From an uncultured Blautia sp. (GTDB lineage: Bacteria > Bacillota > Clostridia > Lachnospirales > Lachnospiraceae), in the NCBI GenBank assembly GCA_900765525.1, contig CAAFRY010000234.1, positions 1 to 26,588 of the forward strand: a stretch of DNA of 26,588 nucleotides, given 5' to 3'. Below are positions 15,428 to 22,280 of this stretch, piece by piece. A program made the translations under genes and the position numbers. The notes beneath the pieces were generated by a model that saw only the letters and a program-made list of their open reading frames with translations, had not been told where the DNA came from and did no database searches. The number at the start of each line of letters is the position of its first letter. Within the stretch, counting starts at the first letter, position 1.

Positions 15428-15727
15428 CTTGTGCCGGGGATTGCTGCTTTATTCCTGCCAGCAACGAGCCAAGCAGACATGTTTGCATGTCCATTTGGCG
15501 GTGCTGTGTGCCGGTGGCACACGATTAGCACCGACCGAAGTGGAACGCAGACCTGCCGCAAGGGTCTAATGCCCCGATGCTTGCATAGCCGCCAGATTGA
15601 TGCCCAGCATGTTTGCGTCGGGGTATTTGACTACGGTTTGACCTGATAGAAAGCCCGGACCGGTAGGAAAAGGGCTGCAGGGAAAGCCGGACTATGGCGG
15701 AAACTATGTGAAACCGGAAGTGTTTTA
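15428..15727. other. Highly structured non-coding region
   Basis: No credible gene was seen in these 300 bases. They contain GCAGACATG-TTTG-CATGTCC (15472-15492), a 14-bp bulged stem at 15499-15533 (CGGTGCT+GTGTGCC with GGCACAC and AGCACCG), an AGACC/GGTCT stem near 15550-15567, and a long CCCCGATGC/GCGTCGGGG stem (15572-15623). Such dense pairing suggests a structured RNA or a decayed palindromic repeat. It does not match the cobalamin riboswitch, which would have been expected before a corrinoid gene. Confidence 0.5.
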
Positions 15728-15756
15728 TTGCAATATTTTTACATGTGTAGTAATAT
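15728..15756 (+). promoter_or_regulatory. Promoter before the corrinoid adenosyltransferase gene
   Basis: TTGCAA (15728-15733), 17 bases, TAATAT (15751-15756). The start would be near 15763, about 84 nt before the ATG. The leader contains ACATCAGG twice (15799 and 15817). Confidence 0.5.
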
Positions 15757-15846
15757 ATACACAACTCTTAATGAATCAAAACCGAAACCAGTGTACTGAC
15801 ATCAGGTTTGTCATTACATCAGGCAGTCTGTAAGAGGTGTATTATT

Positions 15847-16335
15847 ATGGAAGAAAGAGGATTGACACAAATATACTGCGGCCCCGGAAAAGGGAAGACC
15901 AGCGTAGCCATAGGACAGGCGGTGCGGGCCGTGGGGCATGGAAGGAGAGTAATTGTAATCCAGTTTTTAAAGGGGAAAGCTACCTCCCAGGTGGATTATC
16001 TCTCCGTAATGGAACCGGATATTCGGTTATTCAGATTTGAAAAAAAGGATAAATATTATGAGGATTTATCCGATGAAGAGAAACAGGAGGAAAACCTGAA
16101 TATTCGGAACGGGCTGAATTTTGCCAGGAAGGTACTGCTTACAGAAGAATGTGAGATGCTGATTCTGGATGAGATTTTAGGAGCAATGGAATATGGCATT
16201 GTTTCCGAAGAAGAGGTGATGGCTCTGATTGAGGTAAAGGATGACGAGACAGAATTGATTATGACCGGCAATGTGGTGTCACAGAAACTGAAGGATGCGG
16301 CAGACAGGGTAGTGTCCCTGGAAGTTGTGAAGTGA
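15847..16335 (+). CDS. CobO/BtuR-type ATP:corrinoid adenosyltransferase
   Basis: A 162-residue P-loop enzyme expected to transfer the adenosyl group of ATP to reduced corrinoid. The Walker A loop GPGKGKTS is at residues 12-19, followed by AVRAVGHGRRVIVIQFLKG, which is characteristic of CobO, and a Walker B-like LILDEI. The ATG at 15847 follows AAGAGGTG by seven bases; an in-frame TTG 39 bp upstream has no site. The chain stops after VVSLEVVK, so the usual C-terminal KHPxxxGIxAxxGIE-type segment is missing and no such segment is encoded beyond the stop. It may be a divergent or repurposed family member. It lies 58 bp before dapA and probably shares its transcript. Confidence 0.85.
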   Translation: MEERGLTQIYCGPGKGKTSVAIGQAVRAVGHGRRVIVIQFLKGKATSQVDYLSVMEPDIRLFRFEKKDKYYEDLSDEEKQEENLNIRNGLNFARKVLLTEECEMLILDEILGAMEYGIVSEEEVMALIEVKDDETELIMTGNVVSQKLKDAADRVVSLEVVK

Positions 16336-16393
16336 GCCCTTACCCGGCAGCAGGAGGATTTTATCAGGAAAAACAGCATAAGGAGGAAAAAGT

Positions 16394-17284
16394 ATGGCTA
16401 TTTTTACAGGCGCAGGCGTAGCTATTGTAACGCCCATGAAACCAAACGGAGAAGTGAATTATGAGAAGCTTGGAGAAATCATAGAGGAGCAGATTGCAAA
16501 TGAGACAGATGCCATTGTTATCTGCGGAACTACAGGAGAGTCTTCCACTCTTACTCATGAGGAACATTTGGAGGCCATAAGATACACTATCGATAAAGTA
16601 AATAAAAGAATTCCCGTAATTGCGGGAACCGGCTCCAACTGTACGGAGACAGCAATATGGATGTCTCAGGAGGCGGAGAAAATGGGAGCAGACGGACTTT
16701 TATTAGTCAGTCCCTACTATAACAAGGCTACACAGAAAGGTCTTATTGCCCACTACACAGCTATCGCCAACGCAGTGAAGCTGCCTATTATTTTATATAA
16801 TATTGCCGGCAGAACGGGAATTAACATTGAGCCTAAGACTCTTCTGTACCTGGCAGAGAATGTGGAGAATATCGTAGCCGTTAAAGAAGCGTCCGGAAAT
16901 ATTTCCCAGATAGCAGATATTGCGGCTATGACAAGGGGCAAGATGGATATTTATTCCGGAAATGACGACCAGATTGTACCGATTCTTTCCCTGGGTGGAA
17001 AAGGCGTTATTTCTGTGCTGTCTAATATTGCACCGAAATATACCCATGACATTGTGGCTAATTATATGGCAGGAAATGTGGAGGAAAGCTGCAAAATGCA
17101 GTTAGACGTTCTTCCGCTGGTAAGGGCTTTATTCTGTGAGGTAAATCCTATTCCTGTGAAAGCGGCTATGAATCTCATGGGCAAAGAGGTTGGTCCGCTG
17201 CGTATGCCTCTCACTGAGATGGAGGAGGACCACAAGGAAATGCTGAAAAAGGCCATGAAAGATTTCGGACTGGAGCTGGCATAA
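16394..17284 (+). CDS. dapA: 4-hydroxy-tetrahydrodipicolinate synthase DapA
   Basis: A 296-residue TIM-barrel aldolase that condenses pyruvate with aspartate semialdehyde, the first committed step to diaminopimelate and lysine. Key residues are visible: the GTTGESSTL loop, Tyr135 in LYNIAGRTG, and the Schiff-base Lys164 in VAVKEASG. The length is standard. AAGGAGG precedes the ATG by seven bases. dapB follows after 144 bp that hold a hairpin repeat ending as a terminator-like structure. The upstream gene is the corrinoid adenosyltransferase. No lysine riboswitch or T-box was recognised upstream. Confidence 0.97.
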   Translation: MAIFTGAGVAIVTPMKPNGEVNYEKLGEIIEEQIANETDAIVICGTTGESSTLTHEEHLEAIRYTIDKVNKRIPVIAGTGSNCTETAIWMSQEAEKMGADGLLLVSPYYNKATQKGLIAHYTAIANAVKLPIILYNIAGRTGINIEPKTLLYLAENVENIVAVKEASGNISQIADIAAMTRGKMDIYSGNDDQIVPILSLGGKGVISVLSNIAPKYTHDIVANYMAGNVEESCKMQLDVLPLVRALFCEVNPIPVKAAMNLMGKEVGPLRMPLTEMEEDHKEMLKKAMKDFGLELA

Positions 17285-17347
17285 GATACAGGTTTCTGCG
17301 GAAACCTATAAGAGAAGAGAAAGCGCACTGCGGCGGAGAGTAGTTAT

Positions 17348-17401
17348 GTCGCTAAAGCGACCCGCCTTAGGCGGAGAATCCTGCTTTGCAGGATTCTTTT
17401 T
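17348..17401 (+). repeat. Modular hairpin repeat, copy B, ending as a terminator-like structure
   Basis: GTCGC-TAAA-GCGAC (17348-17361), CCGCC-TTA-GGCGG (17362-17374), then GAATCCTGC-TTT-GCAGGATTC (17376-17396) and TTTTT. The last hairpin, nine perfect pairs plus a T-run, is a textbook intrinsic terminator, yet it lies between dapA and dapB with almost no room for a promoter before dapB. Copy A is at 11939. Confidence 0.75.
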
Positions 17402-17428
17402 CAAGAAACAGAAGAAAAGAGGAAGAAA

Positions 17429-18193
17429 ATGGTCAGAATAATTATGAATGGCTGTAACGGCCATATGGGACAGGTGATTTCCAATTTGGTAGCCCAGGAT
17501 TCCCAGGCTCAGATTACAGCAGGTGTTGATATTATAGATAATGGAAAAAATGAGTATCCTGTATTCACAGAGCTTGAAAAATGCCAGGTGGAGGCAGATG
17601 TTATGATTGATTTTTCCTCGGCTAAGGCTACGGACCAGGTGCTGGCTTACTGCAAAGAGAGAAAGCTGCCGCTGGTACTTTGTACCACAGGCCTGTCAGA
17701 GGAGCAGTTGGCTAAGGTGGAGGAGACGGCCAAGGAGACAGCAGTCCTTCGTTCCGCCAATATGTCTCTTGGTATCAATATGCTGTTAAAGCTTCTTCAG
17801 GATGCGGCAAAGGTTCTGGCCACGGCAGGCTATGATATGGAAATTGTGGAACGTCATCACAACCTGAAGGTGGACGCACCCAGCGGTACGGCTCTGGCCT
17901 TGGCAGACAGCTTAAACGAAGCCATGGACGGACAGTACCATTATGTATTTGACAGAAGCCAGAAGAGGGAAAAGAGAGAGTCCAGGGAAATTGGAATTTC
18001 TGCTGTCCGGGGCGGCACCATTGTGGGTGACCATGAAGTGATTTTTGCAGGCCCGGACGAGGTTATTGAGTTTAAGCATACAGCATATTCAAAGGCTGTA
18101 TTCGGCAAAGGGGCAGTGGAGGCTGCCAAGTTCCTGAAAGGACAGCCTGCAGGCCTTTACAATATGAGCAATGTCATCAATTTTGGAAAATAA
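17429..18193 (+). CDS. dapB: 4-hydroxy-tetrahydrodipicolinate reductase DapB
   Basis: A 254-residue NAD(P)H-dependent reductase, the step after DapA. The N-terminal Rossmann signature NGCNGHMGQVI is at residues 6-16; the substrate region ERHHNLKVDAPSGTAL gives His143 and His144 with Lys147 as catalytic residues. The length is usual for DapB. The start has AGAGGAAG seven to eight bases upstream. Only 27 bp separate it from the end of the terminator-like repeat, so expression must rely on read-through from dapA or on a promoter not recognised here. Confidence 0.97.
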   Translation: MVRIIMNGCNGHMGQVISNLVAQDSQAQITAGVDIIDNGKNEYPVFTELEKCQVEADVMIDFSSAKATDQVLAYCKERKLPLVLCTTGLSEEQLAKVEETAKETAVLRSANMSLGINMLLKLLQDAAKVLATAGYDMEIVERHHNLKVDAPSGTALALADSLNEAMDGQYHYVFDRSQKREKRESREIGISAVRGGTIVGDHEVIFAGPDEVIEFKHTAYSKAVFGKGAVEAAKFLKGQPAGLYNMSNVINFGK

Positions 18194-18296
18194 TGTATTT
18201 CTTAAAAATCCCAGCCGGCCAAAGATAGGGTAATGCATAAAAAACAGGCTGTCAGCACATATTAAAAGCAGACTAAAAGAAAAGGAGAAAAATCAT

Positions 18297-18605
18297 ATGA
18301 AGAAAATCATGTTTTGTCTGCTTTTGTCTGCTTTCCTGTGTACGGCCACAGCCTGCGGGGATAATAACACAACAAACCAGGACAACCAGGGAACCACAAC
18401 AGAGGACAACAATAACAGCACCAATGGGAACAACCAGGACAGAAATGGAACTATGGCGGATGATGGCATTGTTGGGGAAACCGGGGAAGCCTTAAAGGAC
18501 GGAGCCGAGGATATTGGGAATGACGTTGAGAGAGGCATGGATAACGTTGAAGATTCTATGGAAAACAACGGGAACAATGCCAGAGAAGACGGAACTACCC
18601 GGTAA
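18297..18605 (+). CDS. Small Asn/Asp-rich lipoprotein
   Basis: A 102-residue secreted protein of unknown function. A basic MKK start, a hydrophobic core and a lipobox-like ATAC (Cys20) indicate lipidation. The mature part is almost only Asn, Asp, Glu, Gly and Thr and looks disordered; the stretch GEALKDGAEDIGNDVERGMDNVEDSM could form one amphipathic acidic helix, as seen in several small clostridial lipoproteins. AAAAGGAG precedes the ATG by seven bases. It lies about 100 bp after dapB and is followed by a weak terminator. Confidence 0.8.
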   Translation: MKKIMFCLLLSAFLCTATACGDNNTTNQDNQGTTTEDNNNSTNGNNQDRNGTMADDGIVGETGEALKDGAEDIGNDVERGMDNVEDSMENNGNNAREDGTTR

Positions 18606-18617
18606 TACAGAGCCCAT

Positions 18618-18665
18618 AACAGAGGACGTATGCAGAGAAGAGTCTGTGACGCCCTCTGTTTCTAT
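18618..18665 (+). terminator. Probable terminator after the small lipoprotein gene
   Basis: AACAGAGG (18618-18625) pairs with CCTCTGTT (18653-18660), with a further CG/CG pair inside. TCTATATTAT follows, so the U-run is imperfect. Confidence 0.6.
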
Positions 18666-18709
18666 ATTATATACAAAATATACAAAGCCTTAAAATTTTC
18701 TAAAAACTG

Positions 18710-18738
18710 TTGAACTAAAATCTTAATATTGATATAAT
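18710..18738 (+). promoter_or_regulatory. Promoter of hpf
   Basis: TTGAAC (18710-18715), 17 bases, perfect TATAAT (18733-18738). The leader is about 48 nt. No sigma-B/H-like element was recognised, although hpf is under stress sigma control in Bacillus. Confidence 0.8.
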
Positions 18739-18792
18739 AAACATACATTACAAGAAAACTCTTGTAAAATACACGTAAAGGGGTTGGACATA

Positions 18793-19326
18793 ATGAAGTT
18801 TGTTATTAGCGGAAAAAATATTGATGTTACAGAGGGTCTCAGAAAAGCAGTAGAGGATAAACTGGGAAAGCTGGAAAGATACTTCACGTCTGACACAGAG
18901 ATTATTGTTACTCTGAGTGTGGAAAAAGAGAGACAGAAAATTGAAGTTACCATACCTGTGAAAGGAAATATCATCCGTTCCGAGCAGGTAAGCAGCGACA
19001 TGTATGTTTCCATTGATTTAGTGGAAGAGATTATCGAGAGACAGCTTAGAAAGTACAAAAACAAAATTATTGATAAAAAACAGAGCGGCGCAGGCTTTCA
19101 GCCGGAATTTGTGGACAAGGATTACGAAGAGGATACGGGAGAAATTAAGATTATCCGTTCCAAGAAATTTGGATTCAAGCCCATGTATCCGGAAGACGCA
19201 TGCGTACAGATGGAGCTTTTAGGACACAACTTCTTTGTATTCCTCAATGCGGAGACCGAGGAAGTCAATGTGGTTTATAAAAGAAAAGGAAATACTTACG
19301 GACTGATTGAGCCTGACTTCGGCTGA
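18793..19326 (+). CDS. hpf: Ribosome hibernation promoting factor, long form
   Basis: A 177-residue protein that dimerises 70S ribosomes into inactive 100S particles in starvation. The N-terminal S30AE/RaiA domain (about 1-95, MKFVISGKNIDVTEG start) binds the decoding region; a linker follows and the C-terminal dimerisation domain (about 118-177, IRSKKFGFKPMYPEDACVQME, LGHNFFVFLNAET, NVVYKRKGNTYGLIEP) is typical of the long form. The ATG at 18793 has AAAGGGG nine bases upstream; a TTG three codons earlier is too close to that site. It has its own promoter and a strong terminator. hpf-secA-prfB is a known Firmicutes order. Confidence 0.96.
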   Translation: MKFVISGKNIDVTEGLRKAVEDKLGKLERYFTSDTEIIVTLSVEKERQKIEVTIPVKGNIIRSEQVSSDMYVSIDLVEEIIERQLRKYKNKIIDKKQSGAGFQPEFVDKDYEEDTGEIKIIRSKKFGFKPMYPEDACVQMELLGHNFFVFLNAETEEVNVVYKRKGNTYGLIEPDFG

Positions 19327-19377
19327 TAGCAGGCATCTGAAAAAATAAGGGTGTGAGAAATACCGGCACCTCATACG

Positions 19378-19421
19378 AAAGGGGCTGCCCACTAATAACT
19401 TAGTGGGGCAGCCCCTTTTAT
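19378..19421 (+). terminator. Strong terminator after hpf
   Basis: AAAGGGGCTGCCC (19378-19390) pairs with GGGCAGCCCCTTT (19406-19418), with ACTAA/TTAGT inside. It can work in both directions. The rest of the 311-bp gap to the next gene holds only that gene's promoter. Confidence 0.92.
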
Positions 19422-19526
19422 ATGTCACGGGAAGGACCTGAGGACCGGACAAAGAAGAGACAGAATTTAGATGGCTTATAGGGGCGTTTATGGTAAAGAA
19501 AAAGATTGAGAAAAAACAAAAACAGG

Positions 19527-19554
19527 TTGCATTAAATTCTGAAAATGTTATGAT
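19527..19554 (+). promoter_or_regulatory. Promoter of the surface protein gene
   Basis: TTGCAT (19527-19532), 16 bases, TATGAT (19549-19554). The leader would be about 75 nt. It makes the surface protein gene independent of hpf. Confidence 0.6.
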
Positions 19555-19637
19555 AAAGATATAAAAACACAGGACAATATTCTGCCATTTGTTCCTTCCA
19601 AAGAGCCCGGAAAAATAAGCCTAAGGAGGTGAAAAAT

Positions 19638-22091
19638 ATGAGAAAAACAAGGAGATTTCATATTGGAAAGGTGACGGCGGCAATCTTGCTGAGTGTAACG
19701 ATGATATGTACCATGGAGACACCGCTCTTGGCGGCAGGAAATGGTCAGGTGCAATCCACAGACCAGGAAGCTTATAAGATTACGAAAAATCTGGAGCAGA
19801 CCTATACAGGGAATGTGGGAGAAACGGTTACTTTGGAAGTAGCAACAAATGACACAGAGAATCAGGCAGTATACCAATGGCAGATAAAAGAAGCAGGCAC
19901 TGAAACAACAAAGGCTGAAGGGACAGAGGCTGAAAGTACAGGGGAAGAGCCTCAGGGTACGGCAGAAGGATGGAAAAACCTGGATGGACAGAACCAGCCC
20001 AAGCTTCTGATTACGGTGAGCCAGGAGGATTTAAACGGAAGACTTTATCGGTGTGTAGTCACAATCGGAGAGCAGAAGCTTATTACAGGGGAGGCAAGAA
20101 TCGGGATGCCTGTGGCGCAGCCATCCCAGCCCACGGGGGGAAGCCAGGAACCGGAAAGTACTCAGCCCACAGGAGAATCCCAGGGACCGGAAAATACTCA
20201 GCCTACAGGGGGAAGCCAGGGACCGGAAAATACTCAGCCTACAGGAGGACCTCAGGGACCGGAAAATACTCAACCTACGGGAGGACCTCAGGGACCGGAA
20301 AATACTCAACCTACAGGAGAACCTCAGGGACCGGAAAACACTCAGCCCACAGGAGGAAGCCAGGGACCGGAAAGTACCCAGCCCACGGGAGGCAGCAGCC
20401 AGAGTGGGGGAGAAAATTCTCTGAACACAAATTTAGCCCCGGTTTCTACGGAAAAGCAGCCCTCGGCTAATACTTTGACGGTAAATTCCATGGAACAGGG
20501 AAACACGGATGGTGCGGACGGGACAGCTTTAACGGAAAAGAAAAAAGCAGAAGACGAAAAGATTTTGGACAATCAGGATGACCCAGACAGCCAGAATAAG
20601 CAAAACAACCAGAATAACTCGGAAGACCTGAACCAGCCGGCAGGACAGAGCAATCCGGCAGACCAGAGCAATCCGGAAGACCAGAAAGATAAGGACATTT
20701 TGCCGGCTCCGGAATGTATTTTAAGAACTGACACAGTCATAGCCGTAAAAGCAGAGGAAGGCTTGGAATATTCCATAGATAGTACCAGCTGGACGGAAAC
20801 AGGAAGATTTGAAAAATTGATACCTGATACAGAGTATACCATCAGCGCCAGAAGGATGGCCCAGGAAGGCGGACAGCCCGGAGATGCTGGAGAGAAGCTG
20901 ACGGTCAGGACAAAGAAGGAGGCGCTAAATCCTCCGGAGAAGCCTAAGGTTTTGGAAGTCACCTTTTCTTCCATTACCATAGAAACAGCGGAAGGCCAGG
21001 AGTATTCTATTGATAAGGGAGAAACCTGGCAGACCCAGGGCAGCTTTACTTCACTGAAACCGGACACAGCTTATGAGATTCTGGCCAGATTCCGGGAGAC
21101 AGAGGAACAAATGGGAAGTGGCAGCAGCCAGGCACTGACCGTTACTACAGAGAAAGAACCTCTGCCTGTTCCGGAAAGCCCCCAGGCTCCTAAGCTTTTA
21201 GGAAAGACAGATACAGAGATAAGGATTGAAACCCAGAAGGGCCAGGAATACTCTATTGATAATGGAAGTACCTGGCAGGATGGAGGAAGTTTTTCTAATC
21301 TTACTCCTGCCAAGGAATATCAGATTATCGGAAGAGTGAAGGCCACCAGTGAGAATCAGGCAGGAAAGGCCAGCAGTCCCCTTCAGGTAAAGACCAAGGC
21401 CGGCCCGCCCAGCGCTCCGGATAAACCTGTACTGGCGGACAGAAGCCAGACGGAATTGAAGATTCAGACAAAGACAGGTCTGGAATATTCCATAGACGGC
21501 GGAGCTGCCTGGCAGGACAGCGGAACCTTCGCCAAACTGAAAGCAGATACTGCCTATAGCATTATTGCCAGGGTAAAAGAGACGGAAGATGCGGTAGCAG
21601 GAAAGCAGAGCCAGGCTCTTGAGGTAAAAACCCTGAGAGAGCCCTGGGTACCCGATATGAAAGAAAATAAGGTTACCGGTGTAAAGGGAGACCCCTATGC
21701 ATTGGGAGAAACCGTAAAGTTCCAGGCAGTGGGAGCCGGCATGGATAACAAGGAACCTATTTACGGAGACGTGAGATTTGTTCCCACCCATTGGGAATGC
21801 AGCGGCTACAGCGGAAAATGGACGGAAAGCCCCTATAAAGGCTCCTTTAAGGTGGAGGCTCAGGGAACCCATTATCTGAAGGTATATTTTGAACGGCAGA
21901 TGTATAACGGAGAGTCCTGGAAGAAAGAGGGAAGCGGATGTAAGATTACCGTAACCTTCCACGCAGGAAACGTGCCGAAAACCGGAGACGAGGACCAGCC
22001 GGTTCTCTGGCTCAGTCTGATGATTCTGGCCGCCGGTGCGGCAGGTCTGGCTGCAGGCAGGAAAAAATTAAATTCTTCCGGAATGAAGTAG
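19638..22091 (+). CDS. Sortase-anchored repeat-rich surface protein with fibronectin III-like domains
   Basis: An 817-residue secreted wall protein. The ATG at 19638 is chosen because a GTG nine bases earlier overlaps the AAGGAGG site. Order: signal peptide (about 1-33), an Ig-like segment with a YQWQ strand (about 45-150), seven perfect-length 12-residue repeats of the GGxQGPENTQPT type (167-250), an Asn/Gln/Asp-rich linker (about 251-350), four fibronectin III-like modules of about 80 residues sharing (Q/L)EYSIDxGxxW (about 355-670), a terminal beta domain with a Cys pair region, and a sorting signal VPKTG (779-783), hydrophobic helix and basic tail. Binding partner unknown; an adhesin-like or stalk role is inferred. 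It has its own promoter and terminator inside the hpf/secA neighbourhood. Confidence 0.88.
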   Translation: MRKTRRFHIGKVTAAILLSVTMICTMETPLLAAGNGQVQSTDQEAYKITKNLEQTYTGNVGETVTLEVATNDTENQAVYQWQIKEAGTETTKAEGTEAESTGEEPQGTAEGWKNLDGQNQPKLLITVSQEDLNGRLYRCVVTIGEQKLITGEARIGMPVAQPSQPTGGSQEPESTQPTGESQGPENTQPTGGSQGPENTQPTGGPQGPENTQPTGGPQGPENTQPTGEPQGPENTQPTGGSQGPESTQPTGGSSQSGGENSLNTNLAPVSTEKQPSANTLTVNSMEQGNTDGADGTALTEKKKAEDEKILDNQDDPDSQNKQNNQNNSEDLNQPAGQSNPADQSNPEDQKDKDILPAPECILRTDTVIAVKAEEGLEYSIDSTSWTETGRFEKLIPDTEYTISARRMAQEGGQPGDAGEKLTVRTKKEALNPPEKPKVLEVTFSSITIETAEGQEYSIDKGETWQTQGSFTSLKPDTAYEILARFRETEEQMGSGSSQALTVTTEKEPLPVPESPQAPKLLGKTDTEIRIETQKGQEYSIDNGSTWQDGGSFSNLTPAKEYQIIGRVKATSENQAGKASSPLQVKTKAGPPSAPDKPVLADRSQTELKIQTKTGLEYSIDGGAAWQDSGTFAKLKADTAYSIIARVKETEDAVAGKQSQALEVKTLREPWVPDMKENKVTGVKGDPYALGETVKFQAVGAGMDNKEPIYGDVRFVPTHWECSGYSGKWTESPYKGSFKVEAQGTHYLKVYFERQMYNGESWKKEGSGCKITVTFHAGNVPKTGDEDQPVLWLSLMILAAGAAGLAAGRKKLNSSGMK
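20136..20387 (+). repeat. Seven tandem 36-bp coding repeats
   Basis: Seven units of 36 bp in frame within the surface protein gene encode GG/E-S/P-QGPENTQPT-like 12-mers. Units differ by a few bases, mainly in the first three codons. The Pro/Thr/Gly content suggests an extended, possibly glycosylated stalk. Copy number could vary between strains by slippage. Confidence 0.95.
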
Positions 22092-22130
22092 ACTGCAGAA
22101 GCAAAATAGAAGATAAAAGAGAGAAGAGAG

Positions 22131-22182
22131 AAAATCTCCCCTCCGAGAAGGAAGTGTATTTCCCCCGGAGGGGAGATTTTTT
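22131..22182 (+). terminator. Terminator after the surface protein gene
   Basis: AAAATCTCCCCTCC (22131-22144) pairs perfectly over 14 bases with 22167-22180 and runs into a T-run. It isolates the surface protein gene from secA. Confidence 0.95.
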
Positions 22183-22207
22183 CTGGGCCGACCGTAGGAG
22201 TTTTTTG

Positions 22208-22236
22208 TTGTGTTCATAATAGGAAAGTGTTACAAT
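22208..22236 (+). promoter_or_regulatory. Promoter of secA
   Basis: TTGTGT (22208-22213), 17 bases, TACAAT (22231-22236), with an extended TG at 22228-22229. The leader is about 40 nt. Confidence 0.7.
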
Positions 22237-22280
22237 AGGGTTTAGTAGTGCGAAAAATGATTTGATTTAGGAGTATATCA

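Noticed and set aside
15525..15764. Minus-strand open frame of 79 codons in the folded block
   Set aside because: It crosses several strong hairpins, has no ribosome binding site and no recognisable motif; the sequence looks structural rather than coding.
15428..15846. Cobalamin riboswitch before the corrinoid adenosyltransferase gene
   Set aside because: Neither the B12-box nor the conserved core pattern could be found; the folded block also lies upstream of the predicted promoter.
20136..20387. CRISPR-like periodicity of 36 bp
   Set aside because: The units are contiguous with no unique spacers, stay in frame and encode a 12-residue peptide repeat.
21198..21962. Open frame of 254 codons antisense to the surface protein gene
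   Set aside because: It shadows the repeated fibronectin-like modules and has no ribosome site or family motif.
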